A stretch of DNA of 39,454 nt from Fervidifonticultor_A tertius (GTDB lineage: Bacteria; Sysuimicrobiota; Sysuimicrobiia; Sysuimicrobiales; Humicultoraceae), in the NCBI GenBank assembly GCA_031459235.1, contig JAVKIY010000025.1, forward strand, positions 1 to 39,454, written 5' to 3'. The notes under the pieces were generated by a model. It searched no databases. It was not told the origin of the DNA and saw only the letters and a list, made by a program, of their open reading frames with translations. Every line of letters starts with the position of its first letter. Positions within the stretch are counted from its first letter, which is position 1. The position numbers and the translations under genes were made by a program. Positions 33,164 to 39,454 of this stretch are shown here, one piece after another.

Positions 33164-33811
33164 TCAGGCCTCCCACGCCAGGTCGAGCAGCTCCCGCAGG
33201 TCGGTGACCCAGGCCCACGGCCGGAGCCCCCGCGCCTCGGCGTCCGCGCGGCGCGGGCCGAACCCCACGAACCGGACGCCCGCGGCCTCGGCCGCCCGGC
33301 CATCGATCCAGGAGTCGCCGACCAGATACGCCGCGCGCACAGGACCGGCCCGCTCGAGCACCAGGCGTACCCCGGACGGGTCGGGCTTCAGCCGCGGGAC
33401 GTCGTCGCGGGTGACCGCGTGGTCCAGGAGCGAGGCCAGGTCGAGGGCCGCAAGCGCCGCGGTGGTCCCGGCGCGCGCGTTGTTGGTCAGCAACGCCAGG
33501 CGAAACCCCCGTTGCCGCAGGCCGGCGAGCACCTCGCGCGCGTACGGCATGGCGCCGGCGCCGCGCAGACCGGCCGCTTCCGCGGCCTCGATTCGGGTCC
33601 ACATCCGCCCGGCGAGCGCCGGGGAGAGCGCCGCGCCGCGCTCCACCAGTTCGATCAGCGGCAGGCGCAGGAGGGCCTCGCGCGACTCGGGCGGCGCGCC
33701 CGCCTCTGCCAGCATGTCGGCCAGCGCTGTCCGGAGGCCGGTGTAGTCGATCCGGGAGTCGACGAGTGTGTTGTCGAAGTCGAAGATGACGAGGGTCGGA
33801 CGCTCGGGCAT
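33164..33811 (-). CDS. HAD superfamily hydrolase (phosphoglycolate phosphatase-like)
   Basis: Haloacid dehalogenase-type phosphatase with a helical cap, 215 residues. Motif I is FDFDNTLVDS, motif II LLTNNA, the motif III lysine is in LKPDPSG, and motif IV is GDSWIDGRAAEAAG. The substrate is unknown. ATG at 33811 has GGGAG upstream. It is convergent with the Cys-rich gene (six-base gap) and divergent from asnS. Confidence 0.9.
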   Translation of the reverse strand: MPERPTLVIFDFDNTLVDSRIDYTGLRTALADMLAEAGAPPESREALLRLPLIELVERGAALSPALAGRMWTRIEAAEAAGLRGAGAMPYAREVLAGLRQRGFRLALLTNNARAGTTAALAALDLASLLDHAVTRDDVPRLKPDPSGVRLVLERAGPVRAAYLVGDSWIDGRAAEAAGVRFVGFGPRRADAEARGLRPWAWVTDLRELLDLAWEA

Positions 33812-33873
33812 GGATGCTCCCGGGAAGGATTCCCCGGTGACCGGGCGGCGTTCCTGCGGCGAGGAGGGCGAGG

Positions 33874-35181
33874 GTGGCTAGTTCCGCGGGGCCTGCGCGT
33901 GTCGACGAGCTGCGCGAGCACGTGGGCCGGACCGTCGAGGTCCGCGGCTGGCTGTACAACCGGCGGAGCAGCGGCAAGATCCACTTCCTGCTGGTGCGGG
34001 ACGGGACCGGCGTCGTGCAGGCGGTGCTGTCCCGCGCCGACGCGCCCGAGGAGGCGTTCGCGCTTGTCGGTCGCATCCCGCAGGAGAGCAGCGTCGTGGT
34101 GACCGGAGAGGTGCGCGCCGACCCGCGGGCGCCCGGCGGGGTCGAACTCGCCGTTCGCGCGCTGCGCCTGGTGCACGAGGCCGAGCCTTACCCCATCACA
34201 CCCAAAGAACACGGCGTCGAGTTCCTGATGGACCACCGGCACCTGTGGCTGCGGAGCGCACGCCAGCACGCGGTGCTGCGCGTGCGCGCTGAGATCATCC
34301 GCGCGATGACGGACTACCTGGACGCGCGCGGGTACCTGCGCGTGGACGCGCCCATCCTGACTCCGGCGGCGGCCGAGGGCACGACCACCCTCTTCGAGAC
34401 GACCTACTTCGACCTGGGGCCCGCCTACCTCACGCAGTCCGGCCAGCTCTACAACGAGGCGGCGGCCATGGCGTTCGGGCGAGTCTACTGCTTCGGCCCC
34501 ACGTTTCGCGCGGAGAAGAGCAAGACGCGCCGGCACCTGATCGAGTTCTGGATGCTCGAGCCCGAGGCCGCGTACATGGAGCTCGACGAGTACATGGCGC
34601 TGGCCGAGGAGTTCGTGGCGAGCGTGGTCGCACGCGTCCTCGAACGGCGCCGGTCCGAGCTGGCCGTCCTTGAGCGCGACCTCGCGCCGCTCGAGCGCGT
34701 CCGCGCGCCGTTTCCCCGCATCTCCTACGACGAGGCACTCCGCCTGCTGGCCGAGCGCGGGCTGCGCGTGCCCTGGGGCGAGGACCTGGGCGGCGACGAG
34801 GAGACCGCGCTGGCGAGCGCGTTCGACCGGCCGGTGTTTGTCCACCGGTACCCGGTGCAGTGCAAGGCGTTCTACATGCAGCCAGACCCCAAGCGGCCCG
34901 AGGTCGTGCTGGGCGCTGACCTGCTGGCGCCCGAGGGCTACGGCGAGATCATCGGCGGCGGCCAGCGCATCCACGACCTGGCGTTGCTCGAGCGGCGGCT
35001 GGTCGAGCACAACCTGCCGCCGGAGCCGTACCGCTGGTACCTGGACCTGCGGCGCTACGGCTCGGTGCCCCACTCAGGGTTCGGGATCGGTATCGAGCGT
35101 ACGGTGGCGTGGATCTGCGGGCTCGACCACGTGCGGGAAACGATCCCGTTCCCGCGGCTGCTCAACCGGCTCTACCCCTGA
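33874..35181 (+). CDS. asnS: Asparaginyl-tRNA synthetase
   Basis: Class IIb synthetase, 435 residues, without the GAD insertion of bacterial AspRS. The OB domain has VEVRGWLYNRRSSGKIHFLLVRDG. The catalytic domain has LTQSGQLYNEAAAMAFGRVY, motif 2 FGPTFRAEKSKTRRHLIEFW, and GSVPHSGFGIGIERTVAWICG as motif 3. The C terminus ETIPFPRLLNRLYP is characteristic of AsnRS. GTG at 33874 has GAGGAGGG at 33861-33868. It implies direct charging of tRNA-Asn. A paralogous Asx-type enzyme with a different role cannot be excluded. Confidence 0.88.
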   Translation: MASSAGPARVDELREHVGRTVEVRGWLYNRRSSGKIHFLLVRDGTGVVQAVLSRADAPEEAFALVGRIPQESSVVVTGEVRADPRAPGGVELAVRALRLVHEAEPYPITPKEHGVEFLMDHRHLWLRSARQHAVLRVRAEIIRAMTDYLDARGYLRVDAPILTPAAAEGTTTLFETTYFDLGPAYLTQSGQLYNEAAAMAFGRVYCFGPTFRAEKSKTRRHLIEFWMLEPEAAYMELDEYMALAEEFVASVVARVLERRRSELAVLERDLAPLERVRAPFPRISYDEALRLLAERGLRVPWGEDLGGDEETALASAFDRPVFVHRYPVQCKAFYMQPDPKRPEVVLGADLLAPEGYGEIIGGGQRIHDLALLERRLVEHNLPPEPYRWYLDLRRYGSVPHSGFGIGIERTVAWICGLDHVRETIPFPRLLNRLYP

Positions 35182-35182
35182 C

Positions 35183-36661
35183 GTGACGGACCGCTCCGGC
35201 GAACCCGCCTCGCCCCGCGCCGCCTACGGCCGCGAGGTCCTGAGGCGCCTCTTCGACGCGCTCGGGGTCGAGCTGGCCGGCGAGCTCCTTGAGGCGACGC
35301 GGGCGCACGTGGTCGTACTGTACGACCGCGGCATCCTCCCGCAGGCCCAGGGCGGGCCGTTGATCCGCGCGCTGCGCGCGCTCGACGGCGCCAGGCCAGT
35401 CTACGACCCCCAGGTCGAGGACCTCTACTGCTGGATGGAGCGGGCGCTCGTCGACCGGCTCGGCCCTGAGGCGGCGGGCAACGTGCAGCTCGCGCGCAGC
35501 CGGAACGACCTGGACGCGGCCGCCTACCGCATGGTGCTCCGACGGCGGCTACTGGACCTGGCGGACGCCCAGACCGAGGTCGCCGACGCGGTGCTGGCAC
35601 GCGCGTACGACGGCCGGACCGCGCTGATCGTCGCGCGGACGCACGGCGCGCCGGCTCAGCCCACAACCCTGGGGCACCTGCTCGCCGCCTACCTCGGCGT
35701 GCTGACCCGCGATCTCGACCGGACGCGGGCCGCCTACCGGGTGGTCAACTGCTCGCCGCTGGGCGCCTGCGCGCTGGCGGGCACGGCGTTTCCGCTGGAC
35801 CGCGAGGCCCTGGCCGCGTGGACCGGCTTCGACGCGCTCGTCGAGAACACGTACGACGCCGTGGCGAGTACGGACTACGTGCTCGATGCGCTCGCCGCCG
35901 CCGCAGTCGGACTGGCGCAGGTCTCGCGGTTCCTGGAGACGCTGCGGCTGCTGGTGACCGCGGCGCCGCCAGCCGTGCGGCTGGACCCAGGGCTGATCCA
36001 GATCAGCAGCATGATGCCGCAGAAGCGCAACATCGTCTTCATCGAGCACCTGCGCGCCCGGGCCGCGCACGTGGCGGGCGTCCTGGCCGGCGCGCTGGCC
36101 GCCTCCGCCGCCTCGCCGTTCGAGGACAGCGACCTGGCGTCGACGGACTTGCAGCCCACGGCCTGGGCGGCGCTCGAAGAGGCGGCCGGCGCGTACCGCG
36201 TGCTCGGCCTCGCGCTGCGCACGGCGGCCGTCGCCGACGGCGTCCCGCCCGCGGACGTCGTCGCGAGCGGCGCGACCGCGAGCGAGCTCATGGATGCGCT
36301 GGTGCGACGTTTCGGGCTCGCCCAGCGGACCGCGCACCGCGTGGTCTCCGCGCTGGTCGACCGCGCGCCCGACCCGCGCGAGTGGACCGGCGAGCTCCTG
36401 CGGACGGTCGGCCGCGAGGTCGCTGGTCGGGAGCTGGCGATGGACACCGACGAGGTCCGGGTCGCGCTGGATCCCGCGCGCTTCGTGGCCGGCCGGGCCA
36501 TGCGCGGTGGGCCGGCGCCCGTGGCGCTGGCCCAGGACCTCGCCGCCGCCGGGGCCGCGCTGCGCGCGCACCGCGGGTGGCTCGCAGCCGCGCGCGCGCG
36601 CCTCGTGGACGCGCGGGCGCGGCTGGCCGCGCGCTGCGACGCCCTCGCGGCCCTTGCCTGA
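35183..36661 (+). CDS. Argininosuccinate lyase/fumarase superfamily enzyme
   Basis: Homotetrameric lyase-type fold, 492 residues. Three conserved regions are visible: ARSRNDLDAA, TRAAYRVVNCSPLGACALAG after ARTHGAPAQPTTLGHLL, and the signature SSMMPQKRN. These fit the ArgH branch, but it diverges: the usual WGGRF N terminus is missing, GSS is ISS, and the KN-P-D following the signature is replaced by KRNIVF. No argG or other arginine genes are nearby, so argininosuccinate may not be the substrate. GTG at 35183, right after the asnS stop. Its end carries the rimP promoter. Confidence 0.8.
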   Translation: MTDRSGEPASPRAAYGREVLRRLFDALGVELAGELLEATRAHVVVLYDRGILPQAQGGPLIRALRALDGARPVYDPQVEDLYCWMERALVDRLGPEAAGNVQLARSRNDLDAAAYRMVLRRRLLDLADAQTEVADAVLARAYDGRTALIVARTHGAPAQPTTLGHLLAAYLGVLTRDLDRTRAAYRVVNCSPLGACALAGTAFPLDREALAAWTGFDALVENTYDAVASTDYVLDALAAAAVGLAQVSRFLETLRLLVTAAPPAVRLDPGLIQISSMMPQKRNIVFIEHLRARAAHVAGVLAGALAASAASPFEDSDLASTDLQPTAWAALEEAAGAYRVLGLALRTAAVADGVPPADVVASGATASELMDALVRRFGLAQRTAHRVVSALVDRAPDPREWTGELLRTVGREVAGRELAMDTDEVRVALDPARFVAGRAMRGGPAPVALAQDLAAAGAALRAHRGWLAAARARLVDARARLAARCDALAALA

Positions 36662-36683
36662 TCGCGCCGACATATGGTAGCAT
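36654..36683 (+). promoter_or_regulatory. Promoter of the rimP-nusA-ylxR-infB operon
   Basis: TTGCCT (36654-36659), 18 bp, TAGCAT (36678-36683), with TGG immediately before the -10 giving an extended -10 element. The -35 lies within the last codons of the lyase gene. The predicted start near 36690 gives a leader of about 100 bases. Confidence 0.65.
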
Positions 36684-36737
36684 CACGCCAGGACCGCGCC
36701 AGAACTGGCCGGCTCTCCGCCGGCGGGAGTCTTGTGG

Positions 36738-36769
36738 CGAGTGGGTGCTTGGCAGCCCGCTCGTTTTTT
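36738..36769 (+). terminator. Attenuator-like intrinsic terminator in the rimP-nusA leader
   Basis: CGAGTGGGTGC (36738-36748) pairs with GCAGCCCGCTCG (36752-36763), with one bulged base and a TTG loop. It is followed by six T residues (36764-36769), ten bases before the rimP ribosome site. A second hairpin lies upstream, GCCGGC (36708-36713) with GCCGGC (36719-36724). A terminator between promoter and rimP fits feedback by NusA, which is known in B. subtilis to autoregulate its operon through a leader terminator, as I recall. Confidence 0.8.
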
Positions 36770-36789
36770 ATGGCGGCGGGAGGAGGACG

Positions 36790-37296
36790 ATGCGGCAGCC
36801 TGCGTGGGCGGCGGCGGTGCACAGGCTGGCGGCGGCAGTCGCCGAGCGTCACGGCCTGGCGCTGGCCGGGCTTGAGGTGCTGGGTGAGGGGCGGCGCACG
36901 ATCGTCCGCGTCAGCGTCGAGAGCGAGGCTGGCCTCACGGTGGAACGCTGCGCTGAGGTGGCGGAGGAGCTCGGCCGCGCGCTCGACCTGCACGACCCGA
37001 TCCCGCACGCCTACACCCTGGAGGTGGCCTCGCCGGGTCTGGACCGCCCGCTGCTCAGCGAGGCCGACTTCAGGCGCTTCGCCGGCCGGAAGGTCGAGGT
37101 CACCACCTCCGCGCCGGTCGAGGGCCGCCGGCACTGGAAGGGCCGGCTGCTCGGGCTGGAGGCGGACCAGGTCGTCCTCGACGTCGGCGGAGAGATGGCG
37201 CGCCTGCCGCTGGAGGCGGTGGCGCGGGCGCGCCTGGCCGTGGACATGGAGGACCTGCGGGCGGATCTCGCCAGAGGAGGGCACGCCGGGTCATGA
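36790..37296 (+). CDS. rimP: Ribosome maturation factor RimP
   Basis: Assembly factor for the 30S subunit, 168 residues. An N-terminal alpha/beta domain has GLALAGLEVLGEGRRTIVRV and ERCAEVAEELGRALD, then the diagnostic YTLEVASPGLDRPL and a C-terminal SH3-like domain. ATG at 36790 follows GGGAGGAGG. It overlaps nusA by four bases (ATGA). Confidence 0.95.
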   Translation: MRQPAWAAAVHRLAAAVAERHGLALAGLEVLGEGRRTIVRVSVESEAGLTVERCAEVAEELGRALDLHDPIPHAYTLEVASPGLDRPLLSEADFRRFAGRKVEVTTSAPVEGRRHWKGRLLGLEADQVVLDVGGEMARLPLEAVARARLAVDMEDLRADLARGGHAGS

Positions 37297-38471
37297 ACGC
37301 CGAGTTGCTCCGGGCGCTCGACCAGCTCGAGGAGGAGCGGGGAATCAGCAAGGACGTGATCTTCGACGCCATCGAGGCGGCGCTGGTCTCCGCCTACAAG
37401 AAGAACTACGGTGCCACCGCGCAGAACATGCGGATCGAGGTCGACCGCGAGACCGGCGAGATGCGCGCCTACCAGGTGCGCACCATCGTCGAGGAGGTGG
37501 ACGATCCGACGACGCAGATCGCGCTCGCACAGGTCCGCGAGTGGGATCCCACCGCGCAGGTCGGCGAGATGGTCGAGGTGGAGGTCACGCCCAAGGACTT
37601 CGGCCGGATCGCCGCGCAGACCGCGAAGCAGGTGATCGTGCAGCGCGTGCGCGAGGCGGAGCGCGAGATGGTCTACAAGGAGTTCCGTGACCGCGAGGGC
37701 GACATCGTCACCGGCATCGTCCAGCGGATCGAACGGAAGAACGTCTTCCTCGACCTGGGCCGCATCGAGGCGGTCTTGCCGCCGCCCGAGCAGATCCCGC
37801 GCGAGAGCTACCGGCAGGGCGAGCGCGTCAAGGCGTACGTCGTCGAGGTGCGCCAGGGGACGCGCGGGCCGCAGATCGTCGTATCGCGGACGCACCCGGG
37901 TCTGCTCAAGCGCCTGTTCGAGCTGGAGGTGCCGGAGGTCTACGAGGGCATCGTCGAGATCAAGGCGATCGCCCGTGAGGCCGGGACCAGGAGCAAGATT
38001 GCCGTGGCCTCGCGCGACCGCAACGTGGATGCCGTGGGCGCGTGCGTGGGGCCGAAGGGCTCGCGGGTGCAAGCGATCGTGGATGAGCTGCGCGGCGAGA
38101 AGATCGACATCGTCGCGTGGAACCCGGACATCGGCCAGTTCGCTGCCGCGGCGCTCTCGCCGGCCAAGGTCGTACGCGTGGAGATCGACGACGCGACGAA
38201 GACCGCGCTGGTGATCGTGCCCGACCACCAGCTCTCGCTGGCGATCGGTCGCGAGGGCCAGAATGCGCGCCTAGCCGCCAAGCTCACCGGCTGGCGCATC
38301 GACATCAAGAGCGAGTCGCAGATTCGGGAGATCGAGGCGCAGAAGCTGTTCGTCGACTTGCCCGAGGAAGAGCCCGCGGCGGCCGGGCCGACGTCGGAGG
38401 TCACAGCCCCGCGCGCGGACGGGGCGCCCGCGGAGGCCGCGGCCCCCGCGGTGCCGGAGCCGGTCGAGTAG
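37293..38471 (+). CDS. nusA: Transcription termination/antitermination factor NusA
   Basis: RNA polymerase-binding elongation factor, 392 residues. The N-terminal domain has FDAIEAALVSAYKKNYG, the S1 domain is near residues 135-200 (GDIVTGIVQRIERKNVFLDL), KH1 has GPKGSRVQAI and KH2 has GREGQNARLAAKLTGW. It ends with an acidic Pro/Ala tail and has no AR repeats, the form usual outside proteobacteria. ATG at 37293 overlaps rimP. It may control its own operon through the leader terminator. Confidence 0.97.
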   Translation: MNAELLRALDQLEEERGISKDVIFDAIEAALVSAYKKNYGATAQNMRIEVDRETGEMRAYQVRTIVEEVDDPTTQIALAQVREWDPTAQVGEMVEVEVTPKDFGRIAAQTAKQVIVQRVREAEREMVYKEFRDREGDIVTGIVQRIERKNVFLDLGRIEAVLPPPEQIPRESYRQGERVKAYVVEVRQGTRGPQIVVSRTHPGLLKRLFELEVPEVYEGIVEIKAIAREAGTRSKIAVASRDRNVDAVGACVGPKGSRVQAIVDELRGEKIDIVAWNPDIGQFAAAALSPAKVVRVEIDDATKTALVIVPDHQLSLAIGREGQNARLAAKLTGWRIDIKSESQIREIEAQKLFVDLPEEEPAAAGPTSEVTAPRADGAPAEAAAPAVPEPVE

Positions 38472-38480
38472 CGGAGGTCC

Positions 38481-38807
38481 ATGGCGAAGGTCAGGCGGGT
38501 TCCCCAGCGCCAGTGCGTGGCGTGCCGGCAGATGCGGCCGAAGCGCGAGCTCGTGCGCGTCGTGCGCACGCCCGCGGGCGAGGTGCGCGTCGACCCGACG
38601 GGGAAGGTCTCGGGCCGCGGCGCCTACGTCTGCCCGGCGGCGGACTGCGCGGAGGTCGCCCTGCGCGCCGGTCGCCTCGAGCACGCGCTCGCCTCGCCGA
38701 TTTCGGACGAGACGGCGCTGGCGCTGCGCGAGCTCGCGGCGCGAACCGCCGCCGCGCGCGCGGTGGAGACGCAAAATCCCAGGAGGCCGCGGCATGCGGG
38801 TGTATGA
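38481..38807 (+). CDS. rnpM: YlxR/RnpM family RNA-binding protein
   Basis: Small basic protein, 108 residues; the Bacillus homologue has been reported as an RNase P modulator. The N-terminal domain has PQRQCVACRQMRPKRELVRVV, VDPTGKVSGRGAYVCP and a further Cys in AADCAEVAL. ATG at 38481 has CGGAGG upstream. The last 14 bases overlap infB. The ribosomal-protein-like ylxQ gene that often lies between ylxR and infB is absent. Confidence 0.92.
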   Translation: MAKVRRVPQRQCVACRQMRPKRELVRVVRTPAGEVRVDPTGKVSGRGAYVCPAADCAEVALRAGRLEHALASPISDETALALRELAARTAAARAVETQNPRRPRHAGV

Positions 38808-39454
38808 ACTAGCGAAGGAGCTCGGGCTGTCCGCCAAGGAGCTGATGGACGTGCTGGCCGCGCTCAAGCTGCCGGCCAAGAGTCACAGCAGCAGTCTGAC
38901 CCTGGCAGCTGAGCAGCGCGTGCGCGAGCACGTGGCGGCGACCCGGGCGAAGGGCCGCAAGGTGCAGCCCGCGGCGGCGCCGGCTGTGCCTGCGGGCCCA
39001 CCCAGGCCCGAGTCCAAGACACCTACGGGCGAGCGCATCCTGGGCGTGCGCAAGATCGTGATCCCGCCGCCCCAGGTGGTCGAGGCGCCGGCGGCCGAGG
39101 TTGCGGCGCCGCAGGCCGAAACACCAGTACAGGTCAGGCCGGCGGCGCAGACCCCCCCGGCCCCGGCTGTGGAGGCGCCGCTCCAGGCGCAGGCCGCGAC
39201 GTCTACCGCGCCGGTCGCGGAGCCGGCGAAGCCACCGGTCAGGCCCACCCCGCGCCCCACGCCCGAGGTTCCAGCCGGCGGCGTGCGTATCGAGCCGGTC
39301 CGGCCGCCGCGTCGCGAGCGCGAGCCGGGTCGAGAGCCCTCGAGGGCTCCGGCCGCGCCCGAGGAGGTGGCGCCCCCGGCGCCGCCGCGGCCCTCGCCGG
39401 CCCGCCCGCCTGCCGCACCCGACCGGCGTCGGCCAGCGGGCGGGGACGGTCGGG
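38794..39454 (+). CDS. infB: Translation initiation factor IF-2, 5' part (truncated by window end)
   Basis: The first about 220 residues of IF-2 are present; the GTPase domain lies beyond the window. The N-terminal IF2_N domain is clear (MRVYELAKELGLSAKELMDV, then KSHSSSLT and AAEQRVREH). It is followed by a long, low-complexity Pro/Ala/Arg linker typical of high-GC genomes. ATG at 38794 has AGGAGG upstream and overlaps ylxR. No stop codon before the window edge. Confidence 0.94.
   Translation, partial: MRVYELAKELGLSAKELMDVLAALKLPAKSHSSSLTLAAEQRVREHVAATRAKGRKVQPAAAPAVPAGPPRPESKTPTGERILGVRKIVIPPPQVVEAPAAEVAAPQAETPVQVRPAAQTPPAPAVEAPLQAQAATSTAPVAEPAKPPVRPTPRPTPEVPAGGVRIEPVRPPRREREPGREPSRAPAAPEEVAPPAPPRPSPARPPAAPDRRRPAGGDGR

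Overview
The window is a contiguous piece of a very GC-rich (roughly 70 percent or more in the lines I counted) bacterial chromosome. It is densely packed with housekeeping genes. The gene order secD-secF-lapA-recJ-rsh-dtd, hisS-aspS, 6S RNA, rarA, mnmA and rimP-nusA-ylxR-infB is Firmicutes-like, and hisS-aspS is preceded by a T-box leader. With this base composition, a high-GC Firmicutes-type lineage (Symbiobacterium or Thermaerobacter style) or a related deep Terrabacteria phylum such as CSP1-3/Sysuimicrobiota is plausible. That placement is inference; no rRNA gene is present to settle it.

Layout: (1) 12-6531, + strand: a consensus promoter followed by paaABCD (phenylacetyl-CoA epoxidase), an exported FAD oxidoreductase, a RibD/DHFR-fold reductase, a GNAT acetyltransferase and an MFS transporter. 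(2) 6528-7469, - strand: a DUF72 protein. (3) 7520-18322, + strand: a second consensus promoter, then secD, secF, a LapA-like membrane protein, a very long recJ fused to a HIRAN domain and a degenerate RecQ-like helicase, a long RSH (p)ppGpp enzyme, an aminotransferase, dtd and a histidine phosphatase. (4) 18246-22858, - strand: a complete branched-chain-amino-acid-type ABC transporter (substrate-binding protein, LivG, LivF, LivH, LivM). It has a palindromic operator-like site upstream and looks like an insertion between dtd and hisS. (5) 22999-23706, - strand: a sugar-phosphate nucleotidyltransferase.

(6) 23785-27187, + strand: promoter, T-box leader, hisS and aspS. The T-box specifier reads GACAC, in which Asp (GAC) and His (CAC) codons overlap. 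(7) 27201-30346: 6S RNA with its own promoter, rarA, a consensus promoter, mnmA and a YtxH protein. (8) 30321-33157: a CCA-adding/poly(A) polymerase-like enzyme, a 51-residue single-pass membrane protein, a ParA/Soj ATPase and an overlapping Cys-rich protein where a ParB would be expected. (9) 33164-33811, - strand: a HAD phosphatase. (10) 33874-36661, + strand: an asparaginyl-tRNA synthetase and an argininosuccinate-lyase-family enzyme. (11) 36654-39454: promoter, attenuator-like terminator, rimP, nusA, ylxR (rnpM) and the 5' part of infB, cut by the window end.

The most notable items are the T-box with overlapping Asp/His specifiers, the RecJ-HIRAN-pseudohelicase fusion, the ParA plus Cys-rich pair, a 6S RNA recognisable by its closing stem, and a recurrent promoter architecture (TTGACA-like, 18 bp, TAnnAT) that marks transcription units by eye. 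No tRNA, rRNA, CRISPR array, insertion sequence or phage gene was seen.
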